Assembly (NCBI GenBank): GCA_902527215.1
Contig: CABZOF010000002.1
Span: 248,001-312,000 of the forward strand
Direction of reading: 5' to 3'
Length of the DNA stretch: 64,000 bases
Origin: an uncultured Pelagibacteraceae bacterium
GTDB lineage: Bacteria > Pseudomonadota > Alphaproteobacteria > Pelagibacterales > Pelagibacteraceae
Shown here: piece after piece, positions 44,349 through 53,429 of the stretch
Layout of the letters: each line of letters opens with the position of its first letter
Numbering within the stretch: position 1 is the stretch's first letter
Translations under genes and position numbers: made by a program
Notes under the pieces: model-generated
Told to the model about the DNA's origin: nothing
The model's input: only the letters and a program-made list of their open reading frames with translations
Database searches by the model: none

Positions 44349-45223
44349 TGCAAAATATAGGTTTTATTGGTACTGGCCTTATGGGTTTTCCAATGGCAAA
44401 AAACATACTAAAAGCTGGATACAAAGTTAAAGCATTTAATAGATCCAAAAATAAAGCAGAGCCACTAAAAGACTTTGGTGCCGAAATTTCAAATTCAATA
44501 GGAGAACTTGTTAAAGAAAGTCATGTGGTGATTACAATGTTAACTAATGATGATGCTGTCAATGAAGTTATAGGTAGCGATGAATTTTTAAATAATTTAA
44601 AACCTAATTCAACTGTAATTGATATGAGCTCTGTAAAACAAACTACAGCAGTTAATCACGGAAAAAAATTAAAATCTCGAAAAATTAATTACTTAGATGC
44701 ACCAGTTTCCGGTGGAACGTTAGGAGCAGAAGAAGCATCTCTTGCTATAATGATTGGGGGAGAACAGATAGTTTTTGAAACAGTTAAAGATATTTTAAAA
44801 TCAATGGGAAATCCAACTCTTGTTGGTCCAATAGGATGTGGTCAGGTTTCTAAATTAGCAAACCAAATTATTGTTGGATTAGCTATTGGTGCTGTTGCTG
44901 AAGCAGTTACTCTTTGTGAAAAGGCTGGAGCTGACCCAAATAAAATGATTAAGGCTTTATCTGGAGGTTGGGCCGATAGTAAAGTACTTAGAACACATGG
45001 AAAAAGAATGATAGATAAAGACTTTAGTCCAAAAGGCAAAACTTCTGGTCAGTTAAAAGATATGAATAATATCTTAGAATGTGCAAATAATTATAATACT
45101 CAATTACCTATTTCAAATTTAGTTAAAGAAATGTATAAATCATTAGTTGAAAATGGACATGGTGAAACAGATCATAGTGCACTATATAAAGAAATTGAAA
45201 GGATAAATAATGGGGAGACTTGA
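44348..45223 (+). CDS. 3-hydroxyisobutyrate dehydrogenase-family reductase (GarR/GlxR-like)
   Basis: A 291-residue beta-hydroxyacid dehydrogenase. The Rossmann motif GFIGTGLMGFPMAKN is at the N-terminus, the substrate-binding DAPVSGGTLGAEEASLAIMIGG near residue 118, and the catalytic lysine in QVSKLANQIIVG near 171. Family enzymes reduce tartronate semialdehyde or related 3-oxoacids. In galactarate/glucarate catabolism GarR turns tartronate semialdehyde into glycerate, which would suit a sugar-diacid locus. It shares one base with dctM and its end overlaps the next SDR start by 14 bases. Confidence 0.87.
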   Translation: MQNIGFIGTGLMGFPMAKNILKAGYKVKAFNRSKNKAEPLKDFGAEISNSIGELVKESHVVITMLTNDDAVNEVIGSDEFLNNLKPNSTVIDMSSVKQTTAVNHGKKLKSRKINYLDAPVSGGTLGAEEASLAIMIGGEQIVFETVKDILKSMGNPTLVGPIGCGQVSKLANQIIVGLAIGAVAEAVTLCEKAGADPNKMIKALSGGWADSKVLRTHGKRMIDKDFSPKGKTSGQLKDMNNILECANNYNTQLPISNLVKEMYKSLVENGHGETDHSALYKEIERINNGET

Positions 45224-45950
45224 GGGCAAAGAAGTAATTATTACTGCTGCTGGACAAGGGATAGGAAAAGCAACGGCTATAACTTTTCATAACGAAGGTG
45301 CTAATGTCACTGCTACTGACATTAATGAAAATACTTTGAGTGAACTAAATAAAGATTATCCAAAAATTAAAGTAAAAAAATTAGACTCTACAAAAAATGA
45401 AGATATTAAAGAATTCATTAATACATTTAGCAATATAGATGTATTATTTAATGCAGTAGGTTTCGTTCATCATGGAACAATTTTAGATTGTGAAGAAAAA
45501 GATTGGGATTTTTCTTTTGATACAAATATTAAATCTATGTATTTTATGTGTAAAGCAACGTTGCCAACAATGATCAATAATAACGGAGGCAGTATTATAA
45601 ACGTTGCCTCTGTTGCATCTAGCATTAAGGGATTACCAAACAGATTTGTTTATGGAGCAAGTAAAGCAGCTATTATTGGGCTAACAAAATCAATTGCATC
45701 TGATTTTGTTAAGCAAAAAATTAGATGTAATGCAATTGCACCTGGTACAGTATTTACACCTTCTTGGGAAGATAGAGTAAAACAAAGCCCAGATCCAGTT
45801 AAGGCAAAAAAGGATTTCATAGCAAGACAACCAATGGAAAGACTAGGAACTGCTCAAGAAATAGCTGATTTTGCTATCTATTTAGCTAGTGATGAGTCAA
45901 CATTTACTACAGGAAATACTTTTTCTGTAGATGGTGGTATGACAATTTAA
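45210..45950 (+). CDS. SDR resembling DHRS6/BDH2 and 2-keto-3-deoxy-L-fuconate dehydrogenases
   Basis: A 246-residue NAD-dependent SDR. It has AAGQGIGKA near residue 13, NAVGFVHHGTILDCEEKDW near 82, Ser in NVASVASSIKGLPNRF near 132, YGASKAA near 147 and APGTVFTPSW near 178. The GFVHHGTILDCEEKDWDFS-like region and SSxKG are shared with human DHRS6 and with bacterial enzymes that oxidise 2-keto-3-deoxy-L-fuconate to the 2,4-diketo form. The next gene is an FAH-family hydrolase, exactly the enzyme that cleaves 2,4-diketo-3-deoxy acids, so this specific assignment is well supported by context though not proven. Confidence 0.83.
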   Translation: MGRLEGKEVIITAAGQGIGKATAITFHNEGANVTATDINENTLSELNKDYPKIKVKKLDSTKNEDIKEFINTFSNIDVLFNAVGFVHHGTILDCEEKDWDFSFDTNIKSMYFMCKATLPTMINNNGGSIINVASVASSIKGLPNRFVYGASKAAIIGLTKSIASDFVKQKIRCNAIAPGTVFTPSWEDRVKQSPDPVKAKKDFIARQPMERLGTAQEIADFAIYLASDESTFTTGNTFSVDGGMTI

Positions 45951-45966
45951 ATATAAAGGAGAAACA

Positions 45967-46809
45967 ATGAAACTATTAAGAGTAGGTGAAAAGGGAAAAG
46001 AAAAACCAGCCGTACTAGATGGTAATGGAAAAATAAGAGATATTAGCTCACATGTAAGTGATTTAAACCCACAAAATTTAAATTTTGAAACAATTTCAAA
46101 AATTCAAAACGTTGATAAATCAAGTCTTCCTGAAATTTCATCAGATCAAAGAGTAGGTTCTTGCATTACAAGTCCAGGAAAGTTTGTTGCAATAGGTCTT
46201 AATTATTCAGATCATGCTGCTGAAGTTGGTGCTGATATTCCAAAAGAACCAATTATGTTTATGAAGGCTACTAGTTCAATGTGTGGCCCTAATGATGATG
46301 TTGAAATAGTTTCAGGATCAAAAAAACTAGATTGGGAAGTTGAACTTGGAATTGTAATAGGAAAAGAGGCTAAACATATCTCAGAAGACCAATCACAAGA
46401 TCATATTTTAGGATATTGTTTAGTAAACGATGTTAGTGAGAGAGAATGGCAAATTGAGAAAATGGGACAATGGGTTAAAGGTAAATCTCATGATACTTAT
46501 GGACCTACTGGACCTTACCTAGTAACTAAGGATGAAATTAAGGATATTAATAATTTAAAAATGATGCTTGATGTAAATGGTGAAAGAATGCAAATAGGTA
46601 ATACGAGTACTATGATCTTTAACGTTGATATCATTGTATCTTATGTAAGTAAATTTATGTCATTACAACCAGGGGATATAATCACAACAGGAACACCCCC
46701 AGGAGTTGGAATGGGCAGAAAACCACAAGTATTTCTGAAAGCAGGTGATCAAATGAAACTATCAATAGAGAACTTAGGAGAACAGAACTCTAAAGTAGTT
46801 GCTGTTTAA
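45967..46809 (+). CDS. Fumarylacetoacetate hydrolase-family protein, probable 2,4-diketo-3-deoxy-acid hydrolase
   Basis: A 280-residue FAH-fold enzyme. The metal-binding acids are seen in LDWEVELGIVIGKEA (Glu, Glu) near residue 122 and GYCLVNDVSEREWQ (Asp) near 155. The substrate region is WVKGKSHDTYGPTGPYLV near 175, and TTGTPPGVGMG is near 245. The N-terminal region (LLRVGEKGKEKPAVLDGNG) matches the 2,4-diketo-3-deoxy-L-fuconate/rhamnonate hydrolase subgroup, which yields pyruvate plus a hydroxyacid. An AAAGGAGAAACA ribosome binding site precedes the start. It forms a matching pair with the SDR upstream. Confidence 0.86.
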   Translation: MKLLRVGEKGKEKPAVLDGNGKIRDISSHVSDLNPQNLNFETISKIQNVDKSSLPEISSDQRVGSCITSPGKFVAIGLNYSDHAAEVGADIPKEPIMFMKATSSMCGPNDDVEIVSGSKKLDWEVELGIVIGKEAKHISEDQSQDHILGYCLVNDVSEREWQIEKMGQWVKGKSHDTYGPTGPYLVTKDEIKDINNLKMMLDVNGERMQIGNTSTMIFNVDIIVSYVSKFMSLQPGDIITTGTPPGVGMGRKPQVFLKAGDQMKLSIENLGEQNSKVVAV

Positions 46810-46814
46810 AATTT

Positions 46815-47987
46815 GTGAAAATAACCTCAATCAAAAGTCATGTACTTAGATATGAGTTAGACAAAGAACTAGGATACTCACAACAATATTACAAACATAG
46901 AACTGCCCACTTAGTTGAAGTAGAGACTGATGAAGGCATCACAGGCTGGGGAGAGTGTTTTGGACCTGGAAATATAGCTCTTGCAAATAAATATGTTGTA
47001 GAAAAAGTTATTCAACCTTTAATAAAAGGAGATGATCCACTTAATAAAGAATATATTTGGCACAAAGTATATAATTTATTGAGAGACAGTGGTCAAAAAG
47101 GAATGCCAATTCAAGCATTGTCAGGAATTGATATAGCACTATGGGATATATTGGCAAAAAAAGCTAATTTACCTCTTTATCAACTACTAGGAGGTAAAAC
47201 TAACAACAAAATACCAGTTTATGGTTACGGGATGATGTTACAAAAAAAACCAGTCGAAGAACTTTGTGAATTATTCAAAAACGAGGCTAATCAAATAAAA
47301 GAGAAAAACTTTAAAGCAATGAAAATGAAAATAGGTATGGGTCCCAAAAAAGATTTAAAATTAGTTAGTGCTGTAAGAGATGCAATTGGATCTGAATTTA
47401 AACTCATGGTAGATGCAAATCATGCCTATAATAAAAATGATGCATTATATGTTGGAAGAGGGTTGGATGAAATGAATATTTATTGGTTTGAGGAACCTGT
47501 GGCTCCAGAGGATTATGATGGTTACAAAGAACTAAAAAAAAAAATAAAAACTAATATTGCTGGCGGTGAAGCAGAGTTCACAAAATATGGTTGGAACCAA
47601 TTAATTAAAAATAATTGCATTGATATAGCCCAACCAGAGGTTTGCGGTTTAGGTGGAATAACAGAATATTTAAAAGTATCAGCATTAGCTCAGTCGAATT
47701 TCATTCCAATTGTTAATCATGTATGGGGTTCAGCTTTAAGTGTGGCAGTAAATCTGCATTTACTTACTTCTTTACCAGATATGCCAGGTGGACTATTTCC
47801 AACAAAATCAATGTTAGAATTCGATACCACTGAAAAAAATATTTTTATTACAGATCTTGCTGAAGAAAAATTTTCAATTTTAGATCAAGTTAAAAATAAA
47901 AATGGGTTTGCATCTCCATTAGAAAATATAGGAATTGGAATTAATCCAAAAAAAGATTTTATAAAAGAATACGAGTATAATGGCTAA
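46815..47987 (+). CDS. Enolase-superfamily enzyme, D-galactarolactone cycloisomerase-like (GTG start)
   Basis: A 390-residue mandelate-racemase-subgroup enzyme. It has the KMKIG (K-x-K) base motif near residue 174, metal ligands in MVDANHAYN near 200, WFEEPVAPE near 226 and AGGEAEF near 252, and the catalytic His in VNHVWGSALS near 302. The start MKITSIKSHVLRYELD and VEVETDEGITGWGECFGPG, plus LRDSGQKGMPIQALSGIDIALWD, resemble Agrobacterium Gci, which opens galactaro-1,4-lactone to 3-deoxy-2-keto-hexarate. It starts at GTG six bases after the FAH gene and precedes an SMP-30 lactonase. A dehydratase activity on another sugar acid is an alternative. Confidence 0.82.
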   Translation: MKITSIKSHVLRYELDKELGYSQQYYKHRTAHLVEVETDEGITGWGECFGPGNIALANKYVVEKVIQPLIKGDDPLNKEYIWHKVYNLLRDSGQKGMPIQALSGIDIALWDILAKKANLPLYQLLGGKTNNKIPVYGYGMMLQKKPVEELCELFKNEANQIKEKNFKAMKMKIGMGPKKDLKLVSAVRDAIGSEFKLMVDANHAYNKNDALYVGRGLDEMNIYWFEEPVAPEDYDGYKELKKKIKTNIAGGEAEFTKYGWNQLIKNNCIDIAQPEVCGLGGITEYLKVSALAQSNFIPIVNHVWGSALSVAVNLHLLTSLPDMPGGLFPTKSMLEFDTTEKNIFITDLAEEKFSILDQVKNKNGFASPLENIGIGINPKKDFIKEYEYNG

Positions 47988-48891
47988 GATTATAACTTCA
48001 AAACCTGAAGTTTTGTGGAATTTAAAATGTACATTAGGTGAAGGTACTTTGTGGGTCAAAGAGCATAACTCAATTTATATTACAGACATCAAAAAAAAAA
48101 GAATTCATATTTTAAATATAAAAAATAAAAAAAAAGAAACTATTAAAGTAAATAAAGAAATAGGATTTTTAGCTCATATAAAAAATAATATATTTATATT
48201 AGGTCTCCAAGGTGAATTAAGAATAGTAAATCTAAAAAGTAAAAAAAAAATTAAATCAATAGCCATTGAAAAGTCATTAAAAATGAACAGGATTAATGAT
48301 GGTAAAACAGATCTAAATGGAAAACTATGGTTTGGAACCATGGATAACCCCGAAAGAAATATCCCAAATGGAGCTCTTTATTGCCTAGATAAAAAATTTA
48401 ATCTTAAAAAAGTAGATGACGATTACATGATTACTAATGGACCTGCTTTTATTGATAAAAAAAACTTTTATCATACAGATAGTAGAAAAAGGATAATCTA
48501 CAAAATTAAGATAGATAAAAATCAAGATATAATAAGTAAAAAAATATTTAAAAGATTTTCAAATAAGGAAGGAGTGCCAGATGGCATGACCTTAGATAAA
48601 GCTGGAAATTTATGGGTATGCCAGTATCATGGAGCTTGCGTAAGTGTTTTAAACAAATTTGCCAAACAGATACATAAAATCAATTTACCCGCAAAAAATA
48701 TTACTAATTGTGCTTTTGGTGGTCCAAAAAATTCAGATTTATTTGTCACATCTGCTTTAAAAGGCATGAAAAACAGTGAAATTAAAAAATTTAAATATTC
48801 AGGAAGTTTATTTAAAATACAAACTAATGCTATTGGTATAAATCAAAAAAAGTTTGCAATAAAAAATGTTAAAAAGAGACCTTTACTATGA
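47980..48891 (+). CDS. SMP-30/gluconolactonase/regucalcin-family lactonase
   Basis: A 303-residue six-bladed beta-propeller enzyme that hydrolyses sugar lactones. The metal-binding Glu is in CTLGEGTLWV near residue 18, the substrate/metal Asn in NRINDGKTDLNGKLWFGTMD near 104-123 and ITNGPAF near 150, and the catalytic Asp in GVPDGMTLDKAGNLWV near 200. It overlaps the enolase-superfamily gene by 8 bases and ppc by 26 bases. A lactonase here fits the oxidation-to-lactone chemistry expected of the SDRs in this region. The protein is unusually lysine-rich for the family. Confidence 0.86.
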   Translation: MAKIITSKPEVLWNLKCTLGEGTLWVKEHNSIYITDIKKKRIHILNIKNKKKETIKVNKEIGFLAHIKNNIFILGLQGELRIVNLKSKKKIKSIAIEKSLKMNRINDGKTDLNGKLWFGTMDNPERNIPNGALYCLDKKFNLKKVDDDYMITNGPAFIDKKNFYHTDSRKRIIYKIKIDKNQDIISKKIFKRFSNKEGVPDGMTLDKAGNLWVCQYHGACVSVLNKFAKQIHKINLPAKNITNCAFGGPKNSDLFVTSALKGMKNSEIKKFKYSGSLFKIQTNAIGINQKKFAIKNVKKRPLL

Positions 48892-51553
48892 AAGAATACC
48901 CACAAAATCTCTTAGAGATGATGTTCGATTTTTAGGAAACGTATTAGGAAGAGTAATTAAAGAACAAGAGGGACAGAAATTCTATGATCTAGTTGAAAAA
49001 ATTAGATTACTTTCCAAAGCAAATATTGCTAACAAAAATCGTAAAGATCCATTTAAAAAAATTTTAAACGAAATTAAAAAATTACCACCACATTTATTAT
49101 TTAAATTAACTCGCGCATTTAATCATTTTATGAACTTTTATAATTTGGCTGAGTCAATTGATGCTTCTAGAACTCTAGATCTTTATGAGAACGTTGAACA
49201 AGAGAAAAAATTTCAAAATATTTTCATAGAAGAAATATTTGAAAATTTTTTCAAAAATAAAAAAATATCAAATAATAAAATTTATAATATTGCAAAAAGT
49301 CTAAATATAGGAATTGTACTCACGGCACATCCAACCGAAGTAAAAAGAAGAACTTTGATACAGAAGTACCATTCTTTAACAGAAATATTAGAACAAAGAA
49401 ACTTACTTAAAAATTATCCTTCAAAATTAAAAGTTTTAGATCGTAAGGTTTTTGACGAAATCACAATTATATGGAATACAGATGAAATCAAAAGATCTAA
49501 ACCAACTCCTGCAGAGGAGGCAAGATGGGGACTAGCAATTATTGAAGATAGCTTGTGGGATACAATTCCAAAAGTTTATAGAAGATTAAATCAAATATTT
49601 GAAAAAAATATGGGCAAAGGTTTACCTAAAAATTTTAATCCAATTGAGTTTGGATCGTGGATGGGTGGTGATAGAGATGGCAATCCATTTGTAACTGCAG
49701 AAGTCACAAAAAGGGTAATTTTATTATCAAGATGGGAAGCCGCTAAACTTTATGAGAAGTCAATGACAAAGTTAATTAGATCTTATTCTATGGAAAAATG
49801 TTCAAATAAAATTTTAAAAACCACAGGAAAAACATTTGAACCTTATAGAGTTTATCTAAGACCTTTAAGGGATAAATTAAGAAAAACACATAGAGCAATA
49901 GAAGGTTACTTGGCAAACAATAAACCATTGAATGAAAAAGATCTACTATCAGAGAGAGAAGAAATTTTAAAACCATTGAGAGTTGTAAGAGAATCGTTAG
50001 AACAAAACCAAAGTGAAAATATAGCTAGTGGTGATTTATTAGATTTAATGCGAAGAGCTAAGTGTTTTGGAATAAATCTTGCACGACTTGATATAAGACA
50101 AGAGTCTTCAAGACATTCTCAATTATTAGCAGAATATATAAAGAAAAAACTAAACCAGAATTATTCTACTTGGGATGAGGACCAAAAAATTAATTATTTA
50201 TCGAACAAAATGCAAAATAAAAATGTATTAAAAAATTTTCAATTTAAAAATAAAGAAAATAAAGAGGTTTGGTCTACTTTTAAAGTATTAGCAAGTCAAC
50301 CTAAGGAGTGCTTAGGAGCATATGTAATCTCAATGACATCTTCGGCCTCTGATATTTTATCAGTCATGTTTTTTCAAAAAGAAGCAAAAATTGAGAATAG
50401 ACTTAGAGTAGTTCCTCTTTTCGAAACGCTTGATGATCTGATAAATGCAAAACCAATAATGGAAAAACTTTTTTCATTAAAATGGTACAGAAAAGATATT
50501 AATAACAAGCAAGAAATTATGATTGGGTACTCTGACTCAAGTAAAGATGCTGGAAAGCTCTCTGCGAGTTGGCATCAATTTAAATTACAGGAAGAAATAA
50601 TTAAACTTGCTAAAAAATTTAAAATAGACGTTACATTTTTTCATGGAAGAGGAGGGTCTGCAGGAAGAGGTGGTGGACCGATACAAGCAACACTGAGATC
50701 ACAACCAGCTGGATCAGTAAATGGTAAAATTCGAATAACTGATCAAGGAGAAGTAATACAGCAAAAATATGGTTATGAGCCTTTAGCAAAATATAATCTG
50801 TGCAGTTATATAGGATCTGTTATGGAAGCTACTTTAAACCCACCTCCAAAACCAAAAGACAGTTGGAGACAATTAATTCAAAGTATGTCTGAGATATCAA
50901 CAAGTTCTTATCGAAAAAATATAAATCAAAGTTCAGATTTTATAAGATATTTTAAAACCGTAACTCCTCATATGGCACTTGGGAAATTATCAATTGGCTC
51001 TAGACCTTCTAAAAGAAAAAATGTTGATAATATAAATAGTTTAAGAGCTATTCCTTGGGTTTTTGCCTGGACACAAATTAGATTAATGTTACCCGCTTGG
51101 TTAGGTACTGCTGAGGCCTTAAGATATTCATCTATAAAGAAATTTAAAAAAACGCTTATTGATATGGAAAAAAACTGGCCTTATTTTAATTCAACAATGG
51201 ACTTGCTTGATATGGTAATTTCTAAGGTAGACCCAGAAATATCAAAAATTTACGAAAAAAACTTAGCTGACGATAAACTTATCAGAGTTGGAAAAAAATT
51301 AAGATTTCAATTTAATGCTGTTAAAAAATTGAATGATCAAATAACACCAAAAGAAATTTTAAAACAAAGAAAAATTTTTAGAGGTCCAGCAATTATTAGA
51401 AACATATATTCTGAAATCCTTAATGTTTTACAAGCAGTAGTGATGAATAAGCTTTTAAAAAGAAATTTAAATAAAAAAGATAAAAAAGATTTAAATGATG
51501 CAATGATGGCATCAATAGCAGGTATTTCTGCAGCCATCAAAAATACTGGATAA
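48866..51553 (+). CDS. ppc: Phosphoenolpyruvate carboxylase
   Basis: It makes oxaloacetate from PEP and bicarbonate, replenishing the TCA cycle. The 895 residues include the N-terminal LRDDVRFLGNVLG, the catalytic TAHPTEVKRR near residue 152, GGDRDGNPFV near 268, GYSDSSKDAG near 552 and FFHGRGGSAGRGGGP near 590. It ends IKNTG where the family normally has RNTG. The start lies 26 bases inside the lactonase gene; no later in-frame start keeps the conserved N-terminus, so the overlap appears real. ccdA overlaps its last bases. Identification is secure. Confidence 0.97.
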   Translation: MLKRDLYYERIPTKSLRDDVRFLGNVLGRVIKEQEGQKFYDLVEKIRLLSKANIANKNRKDPFKKILNEIKKLPPHLLFKLTRAFNHFMNFYNLAESIDASRTLDLYENVEQEKKFQNIFIEEIFENFFKNKKISNNKIYNIAKSLNIGIVLTAHPTEVKRRTLIQKYHSLTEILEQRNLLKNYPSKLKVLDRKVFDEITIIWNTDEIKRSKPTPAEEARWGLAIIEDSLWDTIPKVYRRLNQIFEKNMGKGLPKNFNPIEFGSWMGGDRDGNPFVTAEVTKRVILLSRWEAAKLYEKSMTKLIRSYSMEKCSNKILKTTGKTFEPYRVYLRPLRDKLRKTHRAIEGYLANNKPLNEKDLLSEREEILKPLRVVRESLEQNQSENIASGDLLDLMRRAKCFGINLARLDIRQESSRHSQLLAEYIKKKLNQNYSTWDEDQKINYLSNKMQNKNVLKNFQFKNKENKEVWSTFKVLASQPKECLGAYVISMTSSASDILSVMFFQKEAKIENRLRVVPLFETLDDLINAKPIMEKLFSLKWYRKDINNKQEIMIGYSDSSKDAGKLSASWHQFKLQEEIIKLAKKFKIDVTFFHGRGGSAGRGGGPIQATLRSQPAGSVNGKIRITDQGEVIQQKYGYEPLAKYNLCSYIGSVMEATLNPPPKPKDSWRQLIQSMSEISTSSYRKNINQSSDFIRYFKTVTPHMALGKLSIGSRPSKRKNVDNINSLRAIPWVFAWTQIRLMLPAWLGTAEALRYSSIKKFKKTLIDMEKNWPYFNSTMDLLDMVISKVDPEISKIYEKNLADDKLIRVGKKLRFQFNAVKKLNDQITPKEILKQRKIFRGPAIIRNIYSEILNVLQAVVMNKLLKRNLNKKDKKDLNDAMMASIAGISAAIKNTG

Positions 51554-52260
51554 TGATTGAATTTATTTTAGCTTTTGGAGCTGGTTTGCTTAGCTTTTTA
51601 TCTCCATGTGTTCTGCCCCTAATACCAGGATATATATCATATATATCAGGATCAACTCTTAATGAATTACTTGAAAAAAAAACTGTAAATATTTTTCCAA
51701 TTATTTTATTTGCAGTCGGATTTTCTATTGTATTCATAAGTTTTGGAGCTACAGCTACATTTTTAGGCTCTTTAGTATTAGAAAACTCTTATCAACTCAG
51801 AATTGGAGCTGGAATAATCATTATAATATTTTCTTTACAAATATTAGGGCTCATAAATCTTAAGTTTTTAAATTATGAGAAAAGATTTCAGACAAATAAC
51901 AATACTGGGATAATAAGTTCAATATTAATTGGTATGGCTTTTGGTTTTGGCTGGACACCTTGTATTGGTCCAATTTTAGGATCAATTCTTGCAATCGCTT
52001 CAACTGAAGATAGTATTAATAAAGGAATTGGTCTTTTATCATTTTATTCTCTTGGACTAGCAATTCCCTTTGTTCTATCAGGTTACTTGATACAAAAATT
52101 TATGATTTTTTCTAAAAATCTAAAAGCGAAGATGAAGATGATAAATATGTTTGGTGGATCTCTACTGTTAATTACAGGAGTACTAATGATTACCAATCAG
52201 TTGCAAGCTTTAGGTTATTATCTTCTTGAGTATATGCCTTTTTTACAAAGCATAGGTTAA
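51553..52260 (+). CDS. ccdA: CcdA-family cytochrome c biogenesis / thiol transport protein
   Basis: A 235-residue inner-membrane protein with six hydrophobic segments. It passes electrons from cytoplasmic thioredoxin to periplasmic thiol proteins used for cytochrome c maturation. The two redox cysteines are in FLSPCVLPLIPGYISYISG near residue 20 and FGWTPCIGPILGS near 137, the hallmark positions of CcdA. It begins at the last base of the ppc stop (TAATG) and runs convergently into the dioxygenase gene with one base between. Length is typical. Confidence 0.92.
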   Translation: MIEFILAFGAGLLSFLSPCVLPLIPGYISYISGSTLNELLEKKTVNIFPIILFAVGFSIVFISFGATATFLGSLVLENSYQLRIGAGIIIIIFSLQILGLINLKFLNYEKRFQTNNNTGIISSILIGMAFGFGWTPCIGPILGSILAIASTEDSINKGIGLLSFYSLGLAIPFVLSGYLIQKFMIFSKNLKAKMKMINMFGGSLLLITGVLMITNQLQALGYYLLEYMPFLQSIG

Positions 52261-52261
52261 A

Positions 52262-53380
52262 TTAATTGATATTAAACTTCCTTTGTAAATGTCTAAGCTT
52301 GCTATCAGTACTATCATATTCAATATAGCACCCTTGTAAAAATCTTTTACCCTCATTTGGATTAAATTCCGTTCTACCATGAAGTAATCTGTAATTATCC
52401 ATCATAATTAAATCTCCAGACATTAATTTAAATTCTATTCTATAGAAATCAGAGTTATATAAATCAGATAATTTTTTTCTAGCCTTATAGTAAAGGTCTA
52501 GTTCCTCTTTTTTTAAAACCGGAACGTAATCAAGCCGAGGACTAAATCTAACTTGTTTAAAATTCTTGTCTTCATCGAGCTCTATTAATTCAGACCAGTC
52601 TTCTAAAATCACATCTTTATCAATAAATTTAAATTTTACTTTTACTTTAGTTAATATTTCATAATATTCAGGAAAGTTTTTTTTTAAATCTTCAGTAACA
52701 GTATAACCATCGACCAATGTAGATAAACCACCAGTTACTTCATTTTCAATACAATGCAATATCTGAATACAAGGGACTGGATTTCTATATGGATTATCGG
52801 TATGAGGAGCCAATGGTAAAGGTGTATAGGCTAGATCATTAGGACTAGGTTTTGAAGAAACATTAAAGTGTTCACCAAAATTAGTTCTTCTAACACTGCC
52901 CACAGAGTTAGCAAATTTGATTAAATAATTATCATGAGTTGGAACATTCTTTAAAATTGCAAATCCATACTTGTAAAAAGAAGCAAGTAATTCGTGCATT
53001 TCAACACTTTCATAAATATTCTCATGAAAATTAAATTTTTTTACATTATTTAGTGAGGAAGTCCATTTTACTTTTTCTTTAATTTTACTAATTGAGTTGG
53101 AATTTTTAAATTCTCGAATTATTTTATTAATATCAATTTTAGTTTCTATTCCATCTGAAAAAGTTATGTTTAGGAGGTCTTTTTCAATTATTGCTGATTT
53201 AATAATGACGTCAGACTCCATTGTGCTTGGATCAAAGAGTCTCTGCTGTGTCTTTTGATCAAGTAATTCAACATTTTCTACTCTTTCTCTGAGCCAAAAA
53301 GGGTGAATTTCCTCATTCAGATTTTCATCTCTAAAGAACACCTTATTATTAACTAATTCAATTTTCATAAAATTGAGCAT
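52262..53380 (-). CDS. Gamma-butyrobetaine dioxygenase-like TauD/TfdA-family oxygenase
   Basis: A 372-residue Fe(II)/2OG oxygenase. An N-terminal DUF971-like domain (about 1-95, with HPFWLRERV) precedes a TauD domain, the architecture of gamma-butyrobetaine hydroxylase and trimethyllysine hydroxylase. Iron ligands are in APHTDNPYR near residue 193 (HxD) and RLLHGRTEF near 338; the 2OG-binding Arg follows in GKRFLQGCYIE. It would hydroxylate gamma-butyrobetaine to carnitine or a similar quaternary amine. A second Met four residues in could also be the start. Neighbours do not specify the substrate. Confidence 0.83.
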   Translation of the reverse strand: MLNFMKIELVNNKVFFRDENLNEEIHPFWLRERVENVELLDQKTQQRLFDPSTMESDVIIKSAIIEKDLLNITFSDGIETKIDINKIIREFKNSNSISKIKEKVKWTSSLNNVKKFNFHENIYESVEMHELLASFYKYGFAILKNVPTHDNYLIKFANSVGSVRRTNFGEHFNVSSKPSPNDLAYTPLPLAPHTDNPYRNPVPCIQILHCIENEVTGGLSTLVDGYTVTEDLKKNFPEYYEILTKVKVKFKFIDKDVILEDWSELIELDEDKNFKQVRFSPRLDYVPVLKKEELDLYYKARKKLSDLYNSDFYRIEFKLMSGDLIMMDNYRLLHGRTEFNPNEGKRFLQGCYIEYDSTDSKLRHLQRKFNIN

Positions 53381-53429
53381 TAATTAAAAAATATCTTTAA
53401 TCAAGAGAAATTAAGTAGTAATTGGAATT

